A stretch of 6,268 nt of DNA from positions 1 to 6,268 of the forward strand of contig JBFKQZ010000188.1 in assembly GCA_041627475.1 (NCBI GenBank), read 5' to 3'. Below the pieces are notes generated by a model. The model was not told the origin of the DNA. It saw only the letters and a list, made by a program, of their open reading frames with translations, and did not search any database. The position numbers and the translations under genes were made by a program. This stretch comes from JBFGFG01 sp041627475 (GTDB taxonomy: Bacteria; Actinomycetota; Nitriliruptoria; Nitriliruptorales; Nitriliruptoraceae). Positions 1 to 5,690 of this stretch are shown here, in pieces. Each line of letters opens with the position of its first letter. Position 1 is the first letter of the stretch.

Positions 1-150
1 GACGGTCTGCGCGATCACCGCGTCGTAGGTGCACCAGACGTCGTGGACGTCGCAGGAGACGCCGGAGGCGACGGCCCGCGCCAGCTCGTTGAGCAGGGCC
101 TCCGCATGGTCGGGCACGATCTCGGGCCCGCGTACGTGCACGATCGGCAT
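1..150 (-). CDS. Tautomerase-like small protein, N-terminal 50 residues (cut by window edge)
   Basis: The visible protein begins MPIVHVRGPEIV and continues for 50 codons to the window edge, so its 3' end is missing. An initiator Met followed by Pro and a hydrophobic beta strand is the hallmark of the 4-oxalocrotonate tautomerase/MIF superfamily, in which Met is removed and the new N-terminal proline acts as catalytic base. The following segment (PDHAEALLNELARAVASG, residues 13-30) looks like the first helix of that fold, and SCDVHDVWCTYDAV like the second strand. The start at 148-150 is supported by a GGAGG five bases upstream. It follows the transglutaminase-like gene by 32 bases in the same direction, so it may be the last or next gene of that operon. 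The family is assigned from the N terminus alone. A tautomerase-like protein of unknown substrate is the safest reading. Confidence 0.65.
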   Translation of the reverse strand, partial: MPIVHVRGPEIVPDHAEALLNELARAVASGVSCDVHDVWCTYDAVIAQTV

Positions 151-155
151 CGCGA

Positions 156-160
156 CCTCC
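156..160 (-). promoter_or_regulatory. Ribosome binding site of the tautomerase-like gene
   Basis: The minus strand reads GGAGG here, five bases before the ATG at 148-150. It fixes that start and shows that the partial gene at the left edge is independently translated rather than coupled to the gene before it. Confidence 0.75.
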
Positions 161-182
161 ACGGTTCACCGCGAACCTAGGC

Positions 183-1067
183 CTACTGCTGCTGCTGCTG
201 TGCGGCCACCATGCGACGGAGCTCCACGTGCTCGCCGAGAGTGTGCTCGGCCGAGCCGCTGTAGACACCGCGCAGCGGCGTGACGTCGTCGTAGTCGCGG
301 CCGTGGCCGATCTTGATGTGGCGCACGCCGATCTCCTGGCGGTTGGTCGGGTCGAGGCCCCACCAGCCGTGCCCGGGGATGGCCACCTCGACCCACGCGT
401 GGGTCTGCACCTCGATGCGGTCGTCGGCGGGGTCGTCGCCGGCCTGGCCGTCGCGCGCGAACAGGTACCCGGACACGTAGCGGGCCGGGATGCCCACCGA
501 CCGGCACATCCCGACCATGAGGTGGGCGAAGTCCTGGCAGACGCCACGGCGGCTCGCGAGGACCTCCTCGATCGGCACGCCGACGTACGTGTCGCCGTCC
601 TGGTCGTACTCGAAGCCCGTCCCGATGTAGCGATGCAGCGACAGCACGGCACCCACGACGTCGTCACCGGCCTCCTCGACGCGTTCGCGAGCGGGCACCG
701 CGATGTCTTCGGTCCAGCTCACGTGGGGCGAGCGGCTGAGGTAGTCGAGGTGGAGGTCGCGGAAGGCCGGGTCCTCGAGCTCGTACCGCCGCGGCGAGGC
801 CGTCACCCGCGCCGGCACCGAGGTCTCGACGGTCGCCTCGGCCGTGACCTCGAGGCGGTCGTGGGCAGCGCGGACCCCGAAGGTGTCGACGCGGGTGCCC
901 CAGTAGTCGCTGTAGCTCCAGACACGCGAGGACGGCCTCGTCCGGACGTCGTAGTGCAACAGCTGCTGGCGCCCGTCGCTCGCCGGTGCGGCGCGGAGCT
1001 CGTTCTGCGACTCGGCGACCGGCCCGTCGTAGTCGAACACGGTCGTGAAGACGATGTCGTAGCGCAT
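183..1067 (-). CDS. Transglutaminase-like cysteine enzyme of the ATP-grasp/alpha-E cassette
   Basis: This is a 294-residue cytoplasmic-type protein with no signal peptide. Residues 1-85 form the beta-rich N-terminal domain typical of bacterial transglutaminase-like proteins (start MRYDIVFTTVFDYDGPV). The papain-like core follows at about 130-245. A full catalytic triad is visible: Cys177 in RRGVCQDFAHL, His223 in THAWVEV and Asp239 in GLDPTN. Members of this fold act as peptidases, amidases or amide-transferring enzymes; which reaction applies here cannot be read from sequence. Its length is normal for the family. The ATG overlaps the alpha-E stop by one base (TGATG) and the Shine-Dalgarno is poor, so translation is probably coupled. 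The protein ends in AAQQQQQ, five identical CAG codons. Its partners are the two genes before it; together they are predicted to build and process a peptide or tag, with this enzyme hydrolysing or transferring the amide bond. Confidence 0.96.
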   Translation of the reverse strand: MRYDIVFTTVFDYDGPVAESQNELRAAPASDGRQQLLHYDVRTRPSSRVWSYSDYWGTRVDTFGVRAAHDRLEVTAEATVETSVPARVTASPRRYELEDPAFRDLHLDYLSRSPHVSWTEDIAVPARERVEEAGDDVVGAVLSLHRYIGTGFEYDQDGDTYVGVPIEEVLASRRGVCQDFAHLMVGMCRSVGIPARYVSGYLFARDGQAGDDPADDRIEVQTHAWVEVAIPGHGWWGLDPTNRQEIGVRHIKIGHGRDYDDVTPLRGVYSGSAEHTLGEHVELRRMVAAQQQQQ

Positions 1068-2026
1068 CAGCTCGTCCCGACGGCGTGGAGGGAACCGACC
1101 GGGGTCTGTTGGAAGAACTCCTCTCGAACGGCCGCAGCGACCTCGAGCACCTCGATCTGCACCTGCTCGAGCGCCTCCTGCAACCCCTCCGCGAGGAGCT
1201 CGTCGACGTTGCGGTACTCGATCGCCGCACGCACGCGTCCGAGGCGCCGACGCGCCGTGCCACCCACCGACCCACCGCTGAGGCGCTCGAGCTGGGCCTC
1301 CCCCGCCTGCAGGCAGAACAGGACCGATCGCGGGAAGACCGGCGAAAGGAGCAGGAACTCGACCACGTCGCGCGGGTCCATCGACGAGCGGTAGGACTTG
1401 CGGAACGCCTCGAACGCCGACACCGACTTGAGCACCGCGACCCAGTGGTGGAACGCCGTCGAGGCCGCCGACTCCACGAGGGCCGTGTAGCGGATCGACA
1501 GCAACCGACAGGTCATCTCGCAGCGCTCGAGCATCCGGCCCAGCGTCATGAAGCGCCAGCCGTCGTCGCGCGGCATCGTCTCGGTCGCCACGCCCGTGAT
1601 GAGCTGCCCGCCCCGCTTGACCTCGCGGAACAGGTCGTAGGGCTGGGCCAGGTCGGCGGCGAGGTCACGGGACTTCAGCTGGAGGTAGAGGCCGTTCGTG
1701 GCCTCCCACAGCTCGGTGGACACGAGCTCGCGGACGCTGCGGACGTTCTCGCGCGCATTGGTGACGGACGCCATGACCGAGCCCGGGTTCGATTCGTCAC
1801 TCACCAGGAACCGGATGATGGCTGCGGGGTCGACGTCGTCGTGCAGGCGGGCGTAGGCCTCGTCGAGGTGCAGGACCTCGAGCAGCTGAACCCAGGCGAG
1901 GCGGACCTCGGCCGGCGGGGACTCGAGGAGACCGTGGTAGGTCACGTCGACCATGCGAGCGGTGTCCTCGGCCCGCTCGGCGTAGCGGCCGGCCCAGAAG
2001 AGGTTCTCCGCGAGTCGCGCAAGCAT
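1067..2026 (-). CDS. Alpha-E domain protein (DUF403)
   Basis: This 319-residue, mostly helical protein matches the alpha-E family along its whole length. The diagnostic N terminus LARLAENLFWAGRYAERAED (residues 2-21) is followed by the middle block NPGSVMASVTNARENVRSV (80-98), LGRMLERCEMTCRLL (162-176) and FPRSVLFCLQ (231-240). The conserved acidic and arginine residues in these helices give the family its name. No enzymatic activity is established for it to my knowledge. It almost always accompanies, or is fused to, the circularly permuted ATP-grasp enzyme, and is thought to assist it or bind the product. Here it is a separate gene. Its ATG (2024-2026) shares one base with the ATP-grasp stop codon, and a strong GGAGG lies seven bases upstream, so both coupling and direct initiation support the start. 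Its own stop overlaps the transglutaminase-like start in the same way. Family assignment is secure; molecular role is inferred. Confidence 0.96.
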   Translation of the reverse strand: MLARLAENLFWAGRYAERAEDTARMVDVTYHGLLESPPAEVRLAWVQLLEVLHLDEAYARLHDDVDPAAIIRFLVSDESNPGSVMASVTNARENVRSVRELVSTELWEATNGLYLQLKSRDLAADLAQPYDLFREVKRGGQLITGVATETMPRDDGWRFMTLGRMLERCEMTCRLLSIRYTALVESAASTAFHHWVAVLKSVSAFEAFRKSYRSSMDPRDVVEFLLLSPVFPRSVLFCLQAGEAQLERLSGGSVGGTARRRLGRVRAAIEYRNVDELLAEGLQEALEQVQIEVLEVAAAVREEFFQQTPVGSLHAVGTS

Positions 2027-3510
2027 CAGCCGTCCTCCAGGACCCAGGTGTCCTTCGACCCGCCACCCTGCGAGGAGTTCACGACGAGCGATCCCTTCCG
2101 CAGCGCCACGCGGGTGAGGCCGCCGGGGATGACCTCGATCTCCTCGCCCGCGATGACGAACGGCCGCAGGTCGATGTGGCGACCCTCGATCGCATCGTCG
2201 TCGACGAGTGACGGGTGCCGCGACAGCTGCACGACCTCCTGCGCGATGTAGCCGCGCGGGTCGGCCTCGATCCTGGCCTTCATCTCCCGACGCTCCTCGG
2301 CCGTCGACGCCGGACCGATCAGCATGCCGTAGCCGCCGGACTCGGCGACCGGCTTGACGACGAGCTCCTCGAGCCGATCGAGCACCATCGCGCGCTGCTC
2401 GGCGTCCCAGAGGAGGTACGTGTCGACGTTGGCGAGGATGGGCTCCTCGTCGAGGTAGTAGCGGATGAAGTCCGGCACGTAGGCGTAGACGGCCTTGTCG
2501 TCCGCGACCCCGTTGCCGAGGGCGTTGGCGATGGTGACGTTGCCGGCACGGGCGGCCGAGATGAGGCCGGGGACGCCGAGCATCGAGTCGGGGCGGAGCA
2601 CGACCGGGTCGAGGAAGTCGTCATCGAGGCGCCGGTAGATCACGTCGATGCGCCGCAGGCCACGCGTCGTCCGCATGTACACGACGTGCTCGTCGACGAC
2701 GAGGTCGCGGCCCTCGACGAGCTCGACGCCCATCTGGCGCGCGAGGAAGGCGTGCTCGAAGTACGCCGAGTTGTAGACGCCAGGCGTGAGGACGACGACG
2801 CGCGGGTCCTCCCCCGCAGCCGGCGGGGCCACCGAGCGCAAGGCTCGGAGCAGCAGCTGGCCGTAGTGGTCGACCGACCGAACGTGGTGCTGCGCGAACG
2901 ACAGTGGCAGCACGCGGGTCATGGCGGCGCGGTTCTCGAGCACGTAGCTGATGCCGCTGGGGTTGCGGAGGTTGTCCTCGAGCACGCGGTAGGTGCCCTC
3001 GTCGTCGCGCACGAGGTCGATGCCGGCGATGAGGCAGCGGGCGCCGTGCAGGGCCGGGATGCCGAAGGCCTCACGCCGGAAGCCGTCGGCCGACGCGATC
3101 AGCCAGCGCGGGACGACCCCGTCGTTGAGCGCCGCACGCTCGCCGTCGTAGAGGTCGTCGAGGAAGCGGTTGAGGGCCTTGACCCGCTGGACGAGGCCGG
3201 CCTCGACCTCGGCCCACTCCTGCGCGGGGATGACGCGCGGGATGAGGTCCATCGGGAAGGTGCGCTCGGTCCCGGCCTCGTCGCCGTAGACCGTGAAGGT
3301 GATGCCCTGCGTCCGGAAGATCTGGTCGCGCAGGCGCTCGCGCCTGCGGAGCTCGGAGGGGTCGAACGAGCGCAGCCGCTCGACCAGGTTGCGGTAGTGC
3401 GGGCGTGGGGTGCCGTCCGCCTCGAACACCTCGTCGAAGAAGCCGTCGGTCGCATAGCCGTCGAATAGGTCGACGGCTGGCTCGGTCGTGGGCTCCCGCT
3501 GCTCCAGCAT
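2026..3510 (-). CDS. Circularly permuted ATP-grasp ligase (DUF404/DUF407 type)
   Basis: This 494-residue protein has the family's typical length and landmarks: LFDGYATDGFFDEVF near the N terminus (15-29), RVLEDNLRNPSGISYVLENR (175-194), VIYRRLDDDFLDP (290-302), NALGNGVADDKAVYAYVPDF (329-348), VVKPVAESGGYGM (384-396) and NSSQGGGSKDTWVL near the end (478-491). ATP-grasp enzymes of this permuted class use ATP to activate a carboxylate and join it to an amine; the substrates of this branch are unknown, and peptide or amide formation is the usual prediction. The start is the first possible one after an in-frame TGA at 3571-3573; the 20 intervening codons contain no ATG, GTG or TTG. No clear Shine-Dalgarno precedes it. 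It heads the alpha-E and transglutaminase-like genes, to which it is translationally coupled. Family assignment is secure; the substrate is not. Confidence 0.97.
   Translation of the reverse strand: MLEQREPTTEPAVDLFDGYATDGFFDEVFEADGTPRPHYRNLVERLRSFDPSELRRRERLRDQIFRTQGITFTVYGDEAGTERTFPMDLIPRVIPAQEWAEVEAGLVQRVKALNRFLDDLYDGERAALNDGVVPRWLIASADGFRREAFGIPALHGARCLIAGIDLVRDDEGTYRVLEDNLRNPSGISYVLENRAAMTRVLPLSFAQHHVRSVDHYGQLLLRALRSVAPPAAGEDPRVVVLTPGVYNSAYFEHAFLARQMGVELVEGRDLVVDEHVVYMRTTRGLRRIDVIYRRLDDDFLDPVVLRPDSMLGVPGLISAARAGNVTIANALGNGVADDKAVYAYVPDFIRYYLDEEPILANVDTYLLWDAEQRAMVLDRLEELVVKPVAESGGYGMLIGPASTAEERREMKARIEADPRGYIAQEVVQLSRHPSLVDDDAIEGRHIDLRPFVIAGEEIEVIPGGLTRVALRKGSLVVNSSQGGGSKDTWVLEDG
2034..2038 (-). 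promoter_or_regulatory. Ribosome binding site of the alpha-E gene, inside the ATP-grasp gene
   Basis: The minus strand reads GGAGG, seven bases before the alpha-E ATG. It lies within the last codons of the ATP-grasp gene (in the sequence encoding its C-terminal LEDG), so terminating ribosomes can reinitiate directly. Confidence 0.7.
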
Positions 3511-3570
3511 CGTGTCGCAGGCTACGGCGGCGACGTTACGGATGCGTGTCGTCCGGCAAGGTGCTGCCGA
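3511..3570 (-). promoter_or_regulatory. Gap between the two gene blocks with a weak promoter-like pair
   Basis: This is the longest non-coding stretch in the window. On the minus strand TTGCCG (3554-3559) resembles a -35 box and TAACGT (3533-3538) a -10 box, but the spacer is only 15 bases. Transcription would start near 3526, leaving a short leader of about 16 bases before the ATP-grasp ATG. A 5-bp inverted repeat (3554-3558 with 3565-3569, 6-base loop) sits just after the small protein's stop but has no T run, so it is not a convincing terminator. The ATP-grasp cassette may have its own promoter here or may be read from the protease genes. Confidence 0.2.
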
Positions 3571-3897
3571 TCACCCCCAGGAGGTCCCGCCCCGGGCCTT
3601 GCCGCCCCACGCCGCGCCGCCCCCGTCGTGCTGCACCCAGTCGCTCCAGCCCGGGTCGGTCGACGAGGTCGACGTGTCCGACACGGTTCCACCAGCGTCG
3701 AGGACGGCAGCCGCCTCGTCGCCGATCGTCGCGGCGCCCCGGACGATCAGCCGAGTCAGGTCGCTGGACACGCCCGCCGTGCCCGCGTGTGCAGGGACGA
3801 TGGCCGCGAGCAGCGTGGCCACGAACGCGACCACGAGTATGCGCAGCGCCGGTGTGGGCTGGTGGACGGTTGAACGGTTGGAGGTCGGGGTGTTCAT
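3571..3897 (-). CDS. Small secreted protein resembling the protease without its catalytic domain
   Basis: I recognise no named family. The 108-residue product has a clear signal peptide: basic N terminus to Arg19, hydrophobic core ILVVAFVATLLAAIV, and a likely cut after PAHA (residues 35-38). The mature part starts SSDLTRLIVRGAATIGDEA and runs to DAGGTV; this resembles the protease propeptide (SSDGVRVIVRAVPGAVADA to DLGGVV), with about 13 of 31 residues identical by eye allowing one gap. The end, GWSDWVQHDGGGAAWGG and then GGTSWG, is rich in Trp, Gly and Ser like the protease tail. No protease catalytic motif is present. The ATG at 3897 has GGAG nine bases upstream; an alternative ATG at 3903, two codons earlier, overlaps the protease stop as TGATG but has only three bases of spacing. 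Co-translation with the protease suggests a partner, inhibitor or co-sorted protein. A decayed duplicate is the alternative. That it is a real gene is fairly sure; the role is inference. Confidence 0.75.
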   Translation of the reverse strand: MNTPTSNRSTVHQPTPALRILVVAFVATLLAAIVPAHAGTAGVSSDLTRLIVRGAATIGDEAAAVLDAGGTVSDTSTSSTDPGWSDWVQHDGGGAAWGGKARGGTSWG

Positions 3898-3902
3898 CAC
3901 CA

Positions 3903-5690
3903 TCAGCTCCAGCTCGACCCGGACCAACTACTCCCCGACCACGACGAGCCGGACCAGCTGCTCCCCGACCACGACGACCCGGACCAGCTGCTCCCCGACC
4001 ACGACGACCCGGACCAGTCGCCGGTGGACCAGCTGCTGCCGGACCACGACGAGCCGGACCAGCTGCTGCCCGACCACGAAGACCCGGACCAGGACGACCC
4101 GTCCCACGCGTGCCCGCGGACATCGACCTCGCCCTCGAGCTTGGTCCCGTCGGCGCTCTCGACGTGCGCGTCGCCGCGTGCGTCCTCGAGCGAGCCCGTT
4201 CCCGAGGCGAGCTCGAACTGCTGCAGCGCCTCCCACCAGCTCGGCCAGGTGAACGGGTCGGCTGCCGCGTGCACGTCCACGATGCCCTGGCCCTGTTGGG
4301 TGTCCCCCAGTCCCGGGATCGGGATGGCTGACTCCCGGAGGGCGTGCTTGACCTGGGCCGGCGTCGCGTTCGGGTAGGCCTCGAGGAGCACGGCAGCGGC
4401 ACCTGCCACGACCGCTGCGGCCTGGCTCGTGCCGCTCCCCCGCAGCAGGCGCCCGTCAGCCACGAGCGAACTCGCGTTCTCGAGCGCTGCCGTCGAGGTC
4501 GGCGGGATGAGGCTGGGGATCGAGGTCCCGGGAGCGACGACGTCGGGGTCGCGTCCGTGCTTGCCGTACTGCGACCAGCTCGGGATCCGGTCGTCGCTGA
4601 CCTCGTGCGTGCCCTCCGGGTCGGTGGCACCGACCGCGATGACCCACGGGTCACGTGCGGGGATCGGCAGGCCTCGCTGCGAGCCGCCGTGGTTGCCCGC
4701 GGCGGTCACCACGACGATGCCCCTGTGCCAGGCCACCTCCACGGCATAGGCGAGCGGGTCGAGGCGCCAGTCCTGGGTCGAGGAGGTGCTGAAGGCCAGC
4801 ATCAGGACCCGGATGTTGAGATCGCCTGCGTTCCGGTGCTGGGTCACCCAATCGATGGCCGCGATGACCTGCGAGACGTCGGCCACGCCGTTGCGGTCCC
4901 CGACCTTGACGCTGACGATGCGGGCGTCGGGTGCGACGCCGACGAAGTACTGGTCCCTCAGTGCGGACTCCTGGCCCGCCGGGACCTCGGGATCACGGCC
5001 GGCGATGATGCCCGCGAGGTGGGTGCCATGGCCATAGCCGTCGATGTGCTCGTAGCCGGGCTCGCCGGCGTCGAACGAGAGGTCCGGCCCGAACACGACG
5101 CGGGTGTCGGGGAGCAGGCCGCGGAGCGGAGTCACGCCGGTGTCGATGATCGCGACGTCGACGCCATCACCGGTGTTGCCGGCGTTCCACTGGTTCTTGA
5201 CCTTGATGAGGCGCGTGATGGACGACATGGAGGAGGGATCGTCGCCGGCGCAGTACGTCGTCCCGTCGAAGGGCGGACTCTCGTTCAGACACTCGACCGG
5301 ATCGGTCTCGGGCCCCAACGTGTCGCCGCTCCCGCCGTCCTTGCCCCCCTTGCCGCCTCCCTGGCCGCCCTTGCTGGTGAGCTCGATCTGTCCGTCGCGC
5401 GTGACCGACAACAGGCTCGGCGACGCCCGCAGGACGTCCACCCCGGACACCGGGACCTCGGCGACGAAGCCGTTGATGATCTCGAGCGGGCGTCCCACGA
5501 CGCCACCGAGATCGGTGACCTCCGCCATCGCGTCCGCGACCGCCCCGGGCACGGCCCGGACGATGACGCGCACGCCGTCGGAGGACGTGGGCGACACGGC
5601 CGCGGGCGCGACCGCTGCGAGCATCGCGGCGATGGTGGCGACCGCGAGGAGCCGGATGCGGTTGGCGAGAGGCGCGTACAGGTCGTTCAT
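3903..5690 (-). CDS. Secreted subtilisin-like (S8) serine protease with Trp-rich pentapeptide tail
   Basis: The 595-residue precursor is exported. The signal peptide has Arg11/Arg13, a hydrophobic core from about 14 to 30 and an APAA region as possible cleavage site. Residues 38-104 resemble an I9-type propeptide (VRVIVRAVPG, then IINGFVAEVP and PSLLSVTRDG), which chaperones folding and inhibits the enzyme until removed. A Gly/Lys-rich linker (106-123) leads to the catalytic domain, about 155-475: Asp183 in VAIIDTGV, His221 in YGHGTHLAGIIAG, oxyanion-hole Asn333 in AAGNHG and Ser422 in GSGTSQAAA. All catalytic residues are present; the Pro usual after GTSxA is Ala. The only two cysteines, 134 and 147, probably form a disulfide just before the domain. 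Residues 530-595 are 13 pentapeptides near SGSSW. The ATG shares one base with the EAL stop and has GAGGAG six bases upstream. It degrades extracellular or surface protein; the target is unknown. Confidence 0.97.
   Translation of the reverse strand: MNDLYAPLANRIRLLAVATIAAMLAAVAPAAVSPTSSDGVRVIVRAVPGAVADAMAEVTDLGGVVGRPLEIINGFVAEVPVSGVDVLRASPSLLSVTRDGQIELTSKGGQGGGKGGKDGGSGDTLGPETDPVECLNESPPFDGTTYCAGDDPSSMSSITRLIKVKNQWNAGNTGDGVDVAIIDTGVTPLRGLLPDTRVVFGPDLSFDAGEPGYEHIDGYGHGTHLAGIIAGRDPEVPAGQESALRDQYFVGVAPDARIVSVKVGDRNGVADVSQVIAAIDWVTQHRNAGDLNIRVLMLAFSTSSTQDWRLDPLAYAVEVAWHRGIVVVTAAGNHGGSQRGLPIPARDPWVIAVGATDPEGTHEVSDDRIPSWSQYGKHGRDPDVVAPGTSIPSLIPPTSTAALENASSLVADGRLLRGSGTSQAAAVVAGAAAVLLEAYPNATPAQVKHALRESAIPIPGLGDTQQGQGIVDVHAAADPFTWPSWWEALQQFELASGTGSLEDARGDAHVESADGTKLEGEVDVRGHAWDGSSWSGSSWSGSSWSGSSWSGSSWSTGDWSGSSWSGSSWSGSSWSGSSWSGSSWSGSSWSGSSWS
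3906..4103 (-). repeat. Coding tandem repeat: 13 pentapeptides, 15-bp unit with a 30-bp higher-order period
   Basis: The protease tail reads DGSSW, four SGSSW, one divergent STGDW, seven SGSSW and a final Ser. Trp recurs every fifth residue without exception, giving 13 Trp in 66 residues. At DNA level neighbouring units mostly alternate between TGG TCG GGG AGC AGC and a second form, TGG TCC GGG TCG TCG, so the true unit is about 30 bp. Serine codons from the TCN and AGY boxes cannot interconvert by one silent change, so the array probably grew by copying a ten-residue unit. The divergent STGDW splits it into a five-unit and a seven-unit half. From memory, similar Trp-spaced tails end other actinobacterial S8 proteases; their function is not known to me, with surface attachment or self-assembly as possibilities. 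Confidence 0.93.
3907..3910 (-). promoter_or_regulatory. Ribosome binding site that decides the start of the small secreted protein
   Basis: GGAG on the minus strand, within the final codons of the protease. It lies nine bases from the ATG at 3895-3897 and only three from the ATG at 3901-3903, which favours the inner start. Both starts give the same mature protein. Confidence 0.5.

Noticed and set aside
228..1394. Long plus-strand open frame (388 codons) opposite the transglutaminase-like and alpha-E genes
   Set aside because: It lies antisense to well-matched conserved genes, crosses their junction, and has the Arg/Ala/Val/Asp-rich composition of a GC-driven shadow.
1085..2251. Long plus-strand open frame opposite alpha-E
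   Set aside because: Antisense shadow; no recognisable motif, and composition follows the codon bias of the real gene.
2215..3468. Plus-strand open frame of 417 codons opposite the ATP-grasp gene
   Set aside because: Antisense shadow of a fully conserved enzyme; Val/Asp/Glu/Arg-rich with no domain.
3554..3569. Hairpin after the small secreted gene as a terminator
   Set aside because: The stem is only 5 bp with a 6-base loop and no T run follows on the minus strand.
3906..4103. Possible CRISPR-like array because of the 30-bp period
   Set aside because: Units are contiguous, without unique spacers, and form an in-frame protein repeat.
3405..4331. Plus-strand Pro/Arg-rich open frame with repeats resembling collagen-like sequence
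   Set aside because: The apparent repeat is the reverse complement of the protease tail repeat.
3536..4654. Minus-strand Arg/Ser/Pro-rich open frame spanning the protease end and the small gene
   Set aside because: Out of frame with both real genes; its low-complexity stretches are the pentapeptide DNA read in the wrong frame.
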